NCBI GenBank assembly: GCA_018675335.1
Contig: JABGYH010000004.1
Location: 111,076 to 175,075 of the forward strand
Source: Candidatus Woesearchaeota archaeon
GTDB taxonomy: Archaea > Nanobdellota > Nanobdellia > Woesearchaeales > UBA11576
DNA: 64,000 nucleotides
Reading direction: 5' to 3'
The notes under the pieces were generated by a model that saw only the letters and a program-made list of their open reading frames with translations, made no database searches and had not been told where the DNA came from. This document shows, in pieces, positions 8,874 to 17,167 of the stretch. Made by a program: the position numbers and the translations under genes. Every line of letters begins with the position of its first letter. Within the stretch, counting starts at the first letter, position 1.

Positions 8874-9314
8874 ATGACATTATACACACCCGAAACAATT
8901 ACACTCAGACACTTAGATGGAAGAATAGCAAACGTTGTTGCAGGAGATCATTATGTACCCGCAATATTTGTTGAAGTAGAACGAGTTTCCCTACAACCCG
9001 ATCAAGTCGAAATTCATTCAATACCCTCACTTAAACCCGCACGAGATAAATCAGCATTTACTGATGCAGTATTAACATTAGAAAAAGCAGGTTATGGTTG
9101 GCACAGAGTTATGCTTTACACAGATAAATTTGCAGGAGCACCTCAAGAATTATTTAATAGCAACACAAAACATGGAACAGGAACTCCTCTCAAAGAACAA
9201 GAACGATATGCAAGAGAAGCATACAGGCAATTAAAATTACTATTACAACAAGGAACGTTTAAACTTCACATAACACATAATGGAGCACCCAGTTTAGAAG
9301 AAATAGTTGAATAA
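8874..9314 (+). CDS. Hypothetical protein
   Basis: I do not recognise this 146-residue protein. The N-terminal half looks beta-rich (ITLRHLDGRIANVVAGDHYV), the C-terminal half helical (EQERYAREAYRQLKLLLQQG), with a conserved-looking TKHGTGTPL loop between. It has no signal peptide or membrane segment. A TTTAAATTA element at about 8846-8854, 24-28 bases upstream, fits a leaderless message starting at ATG 8874. It is convergent with the Nudix gene, only 14 bases away. Confidence 0.6.
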   Translation: MTLYTPETITLRHLDGRIANVVAGDHYVPAIFVEVERVSLQPDQVEIHSIPSLKPARDKSAFTDAVLTLEKAGYGWHRVMLYTDKFAGAPQELFNSNTKHGTGTPLKEQERYAREAYRQLKLLLQQGTFKLHITHNGAPSLEEIVE

Positions 9315-9328
9315 AAAAATAAAAAAAA

Positions 9329-9763
9329 TCATAAATTATTTTTCGATTTGTAATCACTTAAAATTTGGTGATGATCAAATGCAAATGATTCTTTGTAATT
9401 ATCCAAATCTTTTAATTTAATTCTCACAATACTTTTTGCATCAGACCCAGCCTCAGGAATCCCATAAGTTTTACAAACATAAACAGTCGATCTATACTTC
9501 CCCCTAGGATCTCTTCCAGGTGTTGAATAAACACCAAATTTTTTCATCGATTTTACACCAAGATTTGTTTCTTCTCTTAATTCACGAACAACTGCATCAT
9601 CTAATGATTCTCCAGGATCAACGTGCCCACCAGGAATTGCAATGCCTGATGGATAATCTCTTCTTTGAATTAAAATAATCTCGGAACCATACAATGCAAT
9701 CGCATCAACAGTTTCAATAAAATTTGATTCACTTTTTTTAGCTAACGATTTATACTCACTCAT
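9329..9763 (-). CDS. Nudix hydrolase, likely ADP-ribose pyrophosphatase type
   Basis: The 144-residue protein has an intact Nudix box, GGHVDPGESLDDAVVRELREETNLG, here split as GGHVDPGE plus RELREE. It is followed by STPGRDPRG, a motif typical of ADP-ribose-type Nudix enzymes and of the Nudix domain of NrtR. The reaction would split ADP-ribose to AMP and ribose 5-phosphate, but substrate is inferred. I placed the start at ATG 9763 because GGGGAGGT precedes it by eight bases and it overlaps the upstream gene's stop by eight bases. It is the last gene of the PRPP synthetase operon. Confidence 0.85.
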   Translation of the reverse strand: MSEYKSLAKKSESNFIETVDAIALYGSEIILIQRRDYPSGIAIPGGHVDPGESLDDAVVRELREETNLGVKSMKKFGVYSTPGRDPRGKYRSTVYVCKTYGIPEAGSDAKSIVRIKLKDLDNYKESFAFDHHQILSDYKSKNNL

Positions 9764-10109
9764 TTTTACTAACCTCCCCATACAAAATAGTTTTTGTTTT
9801 GTGCAAGTTTCCATCCAATCTAACATCTTCAATTTTCGTTTCAAAAGCAACGACTTTACCTGTCAAATTTTTTGGAATTTGCGAAACTACATCACCAACA
9901 AACGGATTAAAAAATCCATAATAAACAAAAGAATGATTTGTCTCAATGATCTTCAAAACTTCAAGATCCCCCGCACACTCGATAGGACGAGGATCAAAAA
10001 CAAAAGACGTGTTTTTGAAATCCAAGTTTTTCACAAAATAAAGTTTCCCCTCCCCTCCAAGTTCAAGTTTTCCATTTTCCCCCTGAACAAATCTAAGTAG
10101 TGCTTCCAT
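9756..10109 (-). CDS. Unknown protein between PRPP synthetase and Nudix genes
   Basis: I do not recognise this 117-residue protein. It appears beta-rich (LELGGEGKLYFVKNLDF, SFVYYGFFNPFVGDVV). Its ATG at 10109 comes one base after the PRPP synthetase stop, with GGGGGTGA eight bases before it. Its own stop overlaps the start of the Nudix gene, so the three proteins are translationally coupled. The placement suggests a role in ADP-ribose or PRPP metabolism, for example as a subunit or a ligand-binding protein; that is inference. Confidence 0.65.
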   Translation of the reverse strand: MEALLRFVQGENGKLELGGEGKLYFVKNLDFKNTSFVFDPRPIECAGDLEVLKIIETNHSFVYYGFFNPFVGDVVSQIPKNLTGKVVAFETKIEDVRLDGNLHKTKTILYGEVSKNE

Positions 10110-10110
10110 T

Positions 10111-11157
10111 TTATTTTTCACCCCCAGAATAAAATAGAGAACTCACGCTACCACCAGGTTTTGAACTCTCATAAACTGCCCTAGAAAGTAATTTGTCAAT
10201 TGGCAACACAGTCAACCAAGATGCGTTTTTTTCTAAGTACTCATTTGATCTTGGAATGGTTCCCGCAACAACAACTTCCAAACCCGACTCAGCAAACTTT
10301 TGTTCTGTTGATTTTTGCGCGCCCTCTTTTGCACTGAACAAACCATGACTAACACAAGCATAAACATTACGCGCACCTTTTTCTTTTGCAACATTTGCTG
10401 CTGCAACAATTGAACCCCCCGTATCAATCATGTCGTCATAAATAACAATGTCCTTGCCACTTATGTCCCCACCTATGAAATTCATAACTTCACATTGATT
10501 TGCACCAGTTCTTCTTTTGTCAATAATGTATACTGGAACTGACTCATCAAGAGATTTCGCAAATCTTCTTGCACGAACAACACCGCCATGATCAGGTGAG
10601 ACTACCACCAAGTTTTCGTAATCACTTTGAAATTTTTCTTTGAAATATTCTGCGTGAACCAAAGAACCATACAAGTTGTCAACTGGAATTTGATAAAATC
10701 CCTGTGCTTGATCTGAGTGAAGATCCATCGTTAACACTCGCTCAACTTTAGGATTTGCCTGAATTAAATCCGCAACAAGTCTTGCCGAGATTGGTACGTG
10801 AGGTTCATCTTTTCTGTCTTGTCTTAAGTAAGACATATAAGGTAAAACCAATGTGATCGAATCCGCAGAACTTCTTGAAATTGCATCAGCAGTTAACAAT
10901 AGTTCAACCAAACTAGAGTTAGGGTCAGGATGATACATCGAATGAAATAAGTAAACATCCTTATGTCTTGTCGCCCCAGGAAGTTTTGGTTTCATTTCTT
11001 TGTTTGCGAAAACTGTGCAATCGACTTTTGAATAATTAAAGTTGCCTTGATCTTTAAGTTGATCAAATACGTTTTTTGCAAGATCACCCATTTCTCTTCC
11101 CGCAACAATTTCAATTGAGTTCCCATTTTGTGCCATTTCATTTTTTGTTTGTTTCAT
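10111..11157 (-). CDS. prs: Ribose-phosphate pyrophosphokinase (PRPP synthetase)
   Basis: The 348-residue protein contains the PRPP synthetase signature TMDLHSDQAQGFYQIP, the flexible-loop ARRFAKSLD and RRTG region, and the PRPP-binding loop IYDDMIDTGGS. It converts ribose 5-phosphate and ATP to PRPP and AMP for nucleotide, NAD and amino-acid synthesis. It is somewhat longer than the usual 280-320 residues, with an extra N-terminal stretch and a serine/glycine-rich tail. AAGGTGGG precedes ATG 11157. It leads an operon with an unknown protein and a Nudix hydrolase, and faces an NrtR-like regulator across a promoter region with repeated TTTACGTT elements. Confidence 0.93.
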   Translation of the reverse strand: MKQTKNEMAQNGNSIEIVAGREMGDLAKNVFDQLKDQGNFNYSKVDCTVFANKEMKPKLPGATRHKDVYLFHSMYHPDPNSSLVELLLTADAISRSSADSITLVLPYMSYLRQDRKDEPHVPISARLVADLIQANPKVERVLTMDLHSDQAQGFYQIPVDNLYGSLVHAEYFKEKFQSDYENLVVVSPDHGGVVRARRFAKSLDESVPVYIIDKRRTGANQCEVMNFIGGDISGKDIVIYDDMIDTGGSIVAAANVAKEKGARNVYACVSHGLFSAKEGAQKSTEQKFAESGLEVVVAGTIPRSNEYLEKNASWLTVLPIDKLLSRAVYESSKPGGSVSSLFYSGGEK

Positions 11158-11174
11158 TTTCCCACCTTCAGACC

Positions 11175-11193
11175 TTTACGTTCTTTTTACGTT
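11175..11193. promoter_or_regulatory. Promoter-proximal operator repeat of the prs/nrtR region
   Basis: TTTACGTT occurs at 11175-11182 and again at 11186-11193, exactly 11 bases apart, so both copies face the same side of the helix. They lie downstream of the likely prs TATA (11218-11230, minus strand), where a bound protein would block initiation or elongation. The second copy is part of a longer TACGTTAAG that is repeated at 11244. Confidence 0.5.
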
Positions 11194-11217
11194 AAGCCTA
11201 AATCTGGCTAAGCATAA

Positions 11218-11230
11218 CTACTATTTAAGC
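11218..11230 (-). promoter_or_regulatory. Likely TATA box of the prs operon
   Basis: On the minus strand the sequence reads GCTTAAATAGTAG, a TATA-like element about 60-70 bases before the prs ATG. It lies between the two pairs of TTTACGTT-like repeats. Confidence 0.45.
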
Positions 11231-11241
11231 TTTATGTCTTT

Positions 11242-11260
11242 TCTACGTTAAGTTAGCGTT
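11242..11260. promoter_or_regulatory. Distal operator repeat of the prs/nrtR region
   Basis: TCTACGTT (11242-11249) and TTAGCGTT (11253-11260) again start 11 bases apart, mirroring the pair at 11175. The pairs are separated by 67 bases, about six helical turns. This pair lies just before the TTTATAAATA element at 11275-11284 that may serve the regulator gene. Confidence 0.45.
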
Positions 11261-11346
11261 TTTAATACGCAACATTTATAAATAGAAGAAATATTGATGA
11301 ATTAAATAACAAAAATCGAGTCAAAACTAACAAAAAATATCTGAAA

Positions 11347-12009
11347 ATGACAAAAATATCAAAAACCACTCAAAACTCAATCGAAGAATTAGATTATGAA
11401 AAATCATTTATAGCAGCAGATCCAGTAATATTTACTATTTCTCAAAAAAAACTCAAAATACTTCTACATAAAAGAGAAAAAGATCCATTCAAACATAAAT
11501 TAGAATTACCAGGAGGACTAGTATTATCCCAAGAAAATGCAGAAGACACAATCAAACGAAAATTAACAGAGTTAATTGGAAAAGAAGACATATATTTCAT
11601 ACAATTTAAAACATTTAGCAACCCAAACAGAGATCCTCGTCGCAGAGTTATATCAATAGGATTTATCGCACTAATTAATTCCGAACAAATAAATATTAGT
11701 TCCGAACACTGGCATGACTTTAATGAATTAAATGACCTTGCATTCGATCACAAAATAATAATTAAATGTGCAACCGAATTTTTGAAAAAAAATCTTGACG
11801 AAGTAGTTGCAAAACAATTCTTACCACAATATTTCCCACTCAATAACTTACAAGAAGTCTATGAATTAATAGAAGGAAAAGATTATGATAATAGAAATTT
11901 TCGAAAAAAAATGATTAGTTCGGGCATCGTAGTTGAAACCGAGAAAAAACAAGAGAATTGCTCACACAGACCCAGTAAGTTGTACACATTCAGTGACGAT
12001 AATTCTTAA
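11347..12009 (+). CDS. nrtR: NrtR-like regulator: degenerate Nudix domain plus winged helix
   Basis: Residues about 20-150 form a Nudix fold with FIAADPVIFTI, ELPGGLVLSQENAEDTI and NPNRDPRRRVIS. The catalytic REXXEE stretch reads RKLTEL, so hydrolase activity is probably lost. Residues about 155-220 form the NrtR-type winged helix, with LNNLQEVYELIEGKDYDNRNFRKKM and RPSKLYTF. In bacteria NrtR represses NAD genes and binds ADP-ribose. Here it is divergent from PRPP synthetase and a Nudix hydrolase, with repeated operators between, so it most likely controls that operon and itself. Family assignment is firm, effector is inferred. Confidence 0.85.
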   Translation: MTKISKTTQNSIEELDYEKSFIAADPVIFTISQKKLKILLHKREKDPFKHKLELPGGLVLSQENAEDTIKRKLTELIGKEDIYFIQFKTFSNPNRDPRRRVISIGFIALINSEQINISSEHWHDFNELNDLAFDHKIIIKCATEFLKKNLDEVVAKQFLPQYFPLNNLQEVYELIEGKDYDNRNFRKKMISSGIVVETEKKQENCSHRPSKLYTFSDDNS

Positions 12010-12064
12010 AGATAAATATGAGGGGAAATTAATAAATACCCCTTACTATTAACTCATTCTTAAA

Positions 12065-13096
12065 ATGAAAGAGATAGGATTAGAACAACTAACAGTGGAA
12101 TTAGTACCTGCATTTACTGGCGCAGATGAACAATCTGCAAGAAGCTATTTTGATGCGAAGTTAAGATTATTACCCTTAATTAGAGATAGAGTTATGCTCC
12201 CTTTTCAAGACTTACTAAAAGCACACACTGAGTGGAATGATAGTCATGTCCCTACTGAAAAACAAACAGATCCAATTACGCTTGGAGATATAACATTTGT
12301 TGTAACTAGTGAACCAAAAACTAAAAGACCACCCTATAAAACAGTAATTGAAGAATTAGAAAATTACTTAACATTCTTAAAACAAGAATCAGATAATGAA
12401 AACAGACCTAAAGGAATTAGGACTCTTGGAAAAACTGAACGTAGAAAATATATCGAATTTGGATTAGTTATTGCAAAACTAGAAGAATTAACTACAAAAG
12501 TTCAAACTCCTGGAGTTACACAAGGAATAAAACATAACTACGAAGAAGAATGGAAAAGTCCAATAATAGTCCCAGTTTCATATGGAGTTGCATTAACAGA
12601 ACACGATGCACTAACATATGTGCGAGCACAATCTCTTGATAAAATTTTACGAGCAGACGTAGTAGTTCCATTTGAAACTGCACTTAAAAATGCAACCACA
12701 TATACTAAAACTAATTTACCTCCCGAAACAGAAGCAAGATGGTCTCAAGTTGCAAGTCACAGATTTAGAGTAGTTTCAAAACCTGAAGATACAGTGAAAT
12801 ATGCAGAAATAATAAAACAATTAATGCATTACAAAGAATTTAAGAAAAAAGATCCTGAAAGAGGAGAACTAATAATGATTCGAGATGGCGTTGAATTACC
12901 CGAAGATGTACGAGCAGAATATGATTTAAGAAATAGAGATGGAAAACAATATATCGGAATTGATGCATTATTAACTAGACTTGCAGCAATAAAAGCAGAA
13001 CACACAAATCCCAGCTTAAATCAGAGCATATCCCATTATCCAATGGTCATACCCCAATCAGTAACTGATAAAGACTTTATTGATGCCAATTTCTAA
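12065..13096 (+). CDS. Unknown protein with internal duplication
   Basis: I do not recognise this 343-residue protein. Residues about 10-105 and 165-260 appear to be two copies of one unit: compare LPFQDLLKAHTEW, FVVTSEPKTKRPPYKTVIEE and LENYLTF with VPFETALKNATTY, FRVVSKPEDTVKYAEIIKQ and MHYKEF. Each copy is helical with a central strand. The spacer contains LGKTERRKYIEFGLVIAKLEEL. No signal peptide or membrane segment. TTAATAAATAC at about 12029-12039, some 30 bases upstream, predicts a leaderless message. It stands alone before asnS. Confidence 0.65.
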   Translation: MKEIGLEQLTVELVPAFTGADEQSARSYFDAKLRLLPLIRDRVMLPFQDLLKAHTEWNDSHVPTEKQTDPITLGDITFVVTSEPKTKRPPYKTVIEELENYLTFLKQESDNENRPKGIRTLGKTERRKYIEFGLVIAKLEELTTKVQTPGVTQGIKHNYEEEWKSPIIVPVSYGVALTEHDALTYVRAQSLDKILRADVVVPFETALKNATTYTKTNLPPETEARWSQVASHRFRVVSKPEDTVKYAEIIKQLMHYKEFKKKDPERGELIMIRDGVELPEDVRAEYDLRNRDGKQYIGIDALLTRLAAIKAEHTNPSLNQSISHYPMVIPQSVTDKDFIDANF

Positions 13097-13136
13097 ATTT
13101 TTTTATTTTTAAACTATCATTTCTTTTTTATTAAAA

Positions 13137-13144
13137 TTTATAAA
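13137..13144 (+). promoter_or_regulatory. TATA box of asnS
   Basis: TTTATAAA is centred 29 bases before the asnS ATG, so the transcript should begin at or next to the start codon. There is no ribosome-binding site, in keeping with a leaderless message. Confidence 0.6.
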
Positions 13145-13169
13145 CAAAAGCTGTTTCTCAAGAAGTAAA

Positions 13170-14480
13170 ATGGAACAAAATAATCAACAATTCAAATCAA
13201 TACAGGAAGCTATGGAACAAGGAAGCGGCAAAGTAGCAATACGCGGATGGGTTCATCGCGAAAGAAAAAGCTCAAAACTCAAATTCATAGTTCTTAGAGA
13301 TTCAAGCAACATAATCCAATGCGTAATCGAAAAAGAAATTATTGGAGAAGAAAAATTTCTTACTGTAAAAAAAACCCAAGTAGAAACAAGTATGAAAATT
13401 TATGGCGAAATCAAAAAAGAAGAACGAGCGCCAACAGGATATGAACTTCACGTATCAGATTTTGAAATTGTTGGAGAGTGCGATACATTCCCAATATCCC
13501 GAGATCAATCAATCGAATTTCTTGCAGACAATAGACATCTTTGGTTAAGATCTCGAAAAATGACTGCAATTATGAAAATAAGAAGTACTTACATCCAAGC
13601 ACGCGAAGAATTTTTCAAAAATAAAAAATTTTGGAGATTTGATGCACCAATACTTCAACCAAGTCAATGTGAAGGCGGCTCAACATTATTTGAAGTTAAG
13701 TTTTACAAAGAAAAAACATTCCTATCACAAACATGGCAATTATTTGCAGAAGCAGGAATATTCTCCCTTGAAAAAATATACAATATGGGACCTACATTCA
13801 GAGCAGAAAAATCAAAAACATCAAGACACTTGTCAGAATTTTGGATGGCAGAAACAGAAGTTGCATGGGCAAACTTACAGGACATTTCAGAACTTGCGAA
13901 AGAAGAATTAAAATATTGTTTAAAACAAGTTTTAGCTGAAAGGCAAGAAGAACTAAAAATACTCGAACGAGATGTTGGAAAATTAAATATTGCATCCAAT
14001 AAAGAATGGCCAACAATAAAATATCGCGAAGCATTAAAAATACTAAAAGAGAAATCTGAAATGGAAGTTTCATTTGGAAAAGATCTTAGAACAATTGAAG
14101 AAGAAAAAATAATGGAACATTTTGATACTCCAGTTGTAGTTACTCATTATCCTAAAGAAGTGATGGCATTTTACAAACCAAAAGATCCAGACTTTCCTGA
14201 TGAAGCATTATGTTTTGATATGCTAGCACCAGAAGGTTATGGAGAAATTGTTGGTGGAAGTCAACGAGATACAGACATGGAAGAAATCAAAAAAGCACTT
14301 GAACGCGACGGCGAAGATTTAGAAAATTATAAATTTTATTTAGACCTGCGAAAATATGGTTCAGTCCCACATTCAGGATATGGAGTTGGAATTGAAAGAG
14401 TGATTACTTGGATCTGCGGACTCGATAATGTAAAAGATGCAATTGCATTCCCTAGAACAATGACTAGATGGACACCATAA
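13170..14480 (+). CDS. asnS: Asparaginyl-tRNA synthetase
   Basis: The 436-residue protein has an N-terminal OB-fold anticodon domain (VAIRGWVHRERKSSKLKFIVLRD) and a class IIb catalytic core. Motif 2 is FRAEKSKTSRHLSEFWMAE. Motif 3 is GYGVGIERVITWICGL. The C terminus FPRTMTRWTP matches AsnRS rather than archaeal AspRS, which ends FPRD-type. It charges tRNA-Asn with asparagine, so this organism need not rely on the transamidation route for Asn-tRNA. Length is typical. A small cysteine-rich gene follows two bases after its stop. Confidence 0.93.
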   Translation: MEQNNQQFKSIQEAMEQGSGKVAIRGWVHRERKSSKLKFIVLRDSSNIIQCVIEKEIIGEEKFLTVKKTQVETSMKIYGEIKKEERAPTGYELHVSDFEIVGECDTFPISRDQSIEFLADNRHLWLRSRKMTAIMKIRSTYIQAREEFFKNKKFWRFDAPILQPSQCEGGSTLFEVKFYKEKTFLSQTWQLFAEAGIFSLEKIYNMGPTFRAEKSKTSRHLSEFWMAETEVAWANLQDISELAKEELKYCLKQVLAERQEELKILERDVGKLNIASNKEWPTIKYREALKILKEKSEMEVSFGKDLRTIEEEKIMEHFDTPVVVTHYPKEVMAFYKPKDPDFPDEALCFDMLAPEGYGEIVGGSQRDTDMEEIKKALERDGEDLENYKFYLDLRKYGSVPHSGYGVGIERVITWICGLDNVKDAIAFPRTMTRWTP

Positions 14481-14482
14481 AA

Positions 14483-14671
14483 ATGGAATGTAAACAATCA
14501 GAAAACATAAAGGATTGTAAATGCACTTATTCTTGCTCTAGACGAGGAAAGTGTTGTGAGTGCGTAAGAAACCATAGAAAAATGGGTGAACTGCCAGGTT
14601 GTTTTTTCTCAAAAGATGCTGAAAAAAGTTACGATAGAAGTATTGAGAAATTTATATTAAATAAACAATAA
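14483..14671 (+). CDS. Small cysteine-rich protein, DUF6485-like
   Basis: The 62-residue protein has cysteines spaced as in CKCTYSCSRRGKCCECVRNH, then MGELPGCFF and AEKSYDRSIEKFI. From memory this is the DUF6485 pattern, a small family found in anaerobes and archaea with no known function; the cysteines probably hold zinc. It starts two bases after the asnS stop (a further in-frame ATG at 14468 overlaps asnS), so the two are cotranscribed. Confidence 0.75.
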   Translation: MECKQSENIKDCKCTYSCSRRGKCCECVRNHRKMGELPGCFFSKDAEKSYDRSIEKFILNKQ

Positions 14672-14693
14672 ATCAATTAAAACAAAAAAATAT

Positions 14694-16544
14694 TTATTTT
14701 CTTTTTTTACCTTTAAGCGTATTTGGTAATGCAAGTTCGTAAACAGTTACATAATCAGTTGTTGTATTTTTATCATACCGAACTCGTTCTGCAAAACAAT
14801 TTGTTAAATTAAAACTATTCATAAACCAACTATGATACCCCGCAGGAAAAGGATTTCGCGCGCATTTAAGATCAAAAACTTTAGCTTCTAAAATAATTGG
14901 ATCTGAATTGTCAACATCAACAACATATTGAGGATTTTTAAGTCTTTGACTGACTTGTTTCATATTTTTGGCTTCACCAAAATATTTCCTAAATCTCAAA
15001 TACCCTCTACGATTAGTACCTCTAAGCGTAAGAATATTTGCAAAAACCCCTTTATGAGCATAAATAAATTGATCCGTTTTAGTGCTCGCTTTTTTTACTC
15101 CCTTTTTACCAGAATCATAATCTTCCCTACTAGTTTTGTATTGATCAAATAAAGAAATTAATGTTTTTCCTCTTGGTAAATTATCCAACATATGTTCAAC
15201 TTGATCATCAAGTCCTGCCGTATCACCTAACAAACTACGAACAAGAAATTTACCTTCAAACATATAAACATCATAAAGCGAAACTAATTTTTGATCTGAT
15301 GGTTGTCTGCCACCCAGCTCTTTAACTAAATTTTTTCTTAGATCAATCAGTCTTGTTCGTTGGTCTTCATTTTTTATTTGAATCCCACTAGGATCTAAAT
15401 TAACTTTAAATGCAGGAACATATTTACCTAATCTCTCGTCAAATAATCCTAAAACTGCACCCTCAATATTTTCTTCAGATGCTCCTTCTGATTTATCACT
15501 CAAGTATAAACCTAGAAGAACTGCATCAATCGTTTCATATTTTTTAATTTTAAAACTTTTACCAACATCAAACGTTGACGTTCCTTGAGGAGTATAAGAA
15601 TTTTGAACAACTACAATACCCTCTAAACCTTGTTCGTCTGCTTCTTCCATAAATCGCCTTAATTGATGGTGAGTCTTAACTGGTTTTCGTTTAGCAACCC
15701 TAGCGTTTAAATCTCGAGCTTCAATAAACCCCTCCAATTTATCTAACAATCCATCAATAGCCCTATAGTTTACAGGAAGAGTTGAAAGATTAACCAGACT
15801 ATCCATTTGTTCTTCTACAGATCGTTCCCAAGTATCAGGATGCGCAATTGAAAACAAACCATGAAATGCCAACGTAAGTTCAAATTCACTAACAGGATAT
15901 CGAGAAGTACCACAATCTTCAAATAAATCATGACCTGTGAGTTCATTTGCAAGATAAGCTCTTAACAATTCTGAGTCAACTTGATTCGTTCCTTTTTTGG
16001 GCCAAAATCTAGCATCAGGCAGTCTTGCGTCAACACGATTAAATCCTGCTAAATGTTCATAATGCCTACTCACTAATTCTGCATCACCAACCATAACAGG
16101 TAATTGTCGAAATGTCGAAACTAATTCAGGAAACATACAAAGATCATATGACGTAAACTGGCGAGTGAACGCAACAGTATCTTTAATCACACCATCACCT
16201 TGAATGCCATTATGAACTTGCATCCTATACCCATTTTCTTTTGTTGCTGCTCGAGTGTAAATGCCTAAACCTTTTGAAGACATAAGAATTTGAGAAATAT
16301 CACCAATAAATGAAGGATTAAGACTTGCAATAGGCACACCCATAATAGGTTTTAATTTACTCAAATAAACCATTGACTGGTATTGAACCCATCGTTTAAT
16401 TTCTGCATCAGATGATCTAGATAATTGTGGAATATATCGCTCTAATTCAGCCCTAAGAAAAGATTCTTCAGGTCGATCTCCAAATTCAGAAAACATGACA
16501 GTAGTAATCCTTTTAGCTGTTTCTTCTCCAACGCGCGCTCCCAT
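14694..16544 (-). CDS. lig: Divergent ATP-dependent DNA ligase
   Basis: The 616-residue protein follows archaeal/eukaryotic ligase order: helical DNA-binding N-domain, motif I TKENGYR with the lysine to be adenylated at 102, motif III VGDAEL, motif IV EGIVVV, motif V SFKIKKYE, an OB domain, and a C-terminal FAERVRYDKNTTTDYVTVYEL that matches the RFIRIRDDK-type ending. It seals nicks in DNA using ATP. Motif I has asparagine where aspartate is usual (KxDG) and the spacing between motifs is stretched, so it may be a specialised or fast-evolving ligase. Monocistronic, divergent from nothing close. Confidence 0.78.
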   Translation of the reverse strand: MGARVGEETAKRITTVMFSEFGDRPEESFLRAELERYIPQLSRSSDAEIKRWVQYQSMVYLSKLKPIMGVPIASLNPSFIGDISQILMSSKGLGIYTRAATKENGYRMQVHNGIQGDGVIKDTVAFTRQFTSYDLCMFPELVSTFRQLPVMVGDAELVSRHYEHLAGFNRVDARLPDARFWPKKGTNQVDSELLRAYLANELTGHDLFEDCGTSRYPVSEFELTLAFHGLFSIAHPDTWERSVEEQMDSLVNLSTLPVNYRAIDGLLDKLEGFIEARDLNARVAKRKPVKTHHQLRRFMEEADEQGLEGIVVVQNSYTPQGTSTFDVGKSFKIKKYETIDAVLLGLYLSDKSEGASEENIEGAVLGLFDERLGKYVPAFKVNLDPSGIQIKNEDQRTRLIDLRKNLVKELGGRQPSDQKLVSLYDVYMFEGKFLVRSLLGDTAGLDDQVEHMLDNLPRGKTLISLFDQYKTSREDYDSGKKGVKKASTKTDQFIYAHKGVFANILTLRGTNRRGYLRFRKYFGEAKNMKQVSQRLKNPQYVVDVDNSDPIILEAKVFDLKCARNPFPAGYHSWFMNSFNLTNCFAERVRYDKNTTTDYVTVYELALPNTLKGKKRK

Positions 16545-16623
16545 AGACGAGAGTAAGAATGTATCATTTAAAAGCGTTTCGGTTTTGTTAGTACTTTATA
16601 ATGGTGATTTGAAAAATAAGCAA

Positions 16624-17079
16624 TTATTTTCCTTCCCTAATTACAACTAAAGTTTTAGTATGATTAATACCCCCAATACTTTGCACCTTATCAAGCAACA
16701 ACAAATCCAATTCTTTTATATCTTTTAATCTCAACATAGCAATTAAATCCACTCCGCCAGATACAATATCTACTCGCCTAACAAACTCAAATTTTTTCAT
16801 TTCATCGACGATATCATACTGAGTTTTAGATTTAGATTTTAATAAAGAAACATCAACAGAAATTAAAACATAAACTACCAGAGATTTATCCAATAAATCA
16901 TAATCAAGCTCCACTGTGAATTTTTTAATTACCCCTTCTTTTTTTAAAGTTTTAATTCGATTATGAATTGTTGTTGGAGGCAAAAGAGTTTTTCTAGCAA
17001 TATCCCTTGTAGAAAGCGAACTATCTTGTTTTAAAATATCAAGTATTTTTAAGTCTTTTTCATCCAAATTATATACCAT
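16624..17079 (-). CDS. Lrp/AsnC family transcriptional regulator
   Basis: The 151-residue protein has an N-terminal helix-turn-helix (LDEKDLKILDILKQDSSLS, TRDIARKTLLPPTTIHNRI, TLKKEGVIKKF) and a C-terminal ligand-binding alpha/beta RAM domain, the standard Lrp/AsnC layout and length. These proteins form octamers and respond to amino acids. It stands alone, and nothing nearby points to its targets. Its minus-strand start has a TATA-like TTATAAATG stretch about 20-30 bases upstream. Confidence 0.9.
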   Translation of the reverse strand: MVYNLDEKDLKILDILKQDSSLSTRDIARKTLLPPTTIHNRIKTLKKEGVIKKFTVELDYDLLDKSLVVYVLISVDVSLLKSKSKTQYDIVDEMKKFEFVRRVDIVSGGVDLIAMLRLKDIKELDLLLLDKVQSIGGINHTKTLVVIREGK

Positions 17080-17167
17080 AATGGAACATACGAACCTAAT
17101 TACTTATAAATGTTGTCATTTATAACTAAAAAAGCGATAAATGTCAAACAAAAATAATATAATTTAA

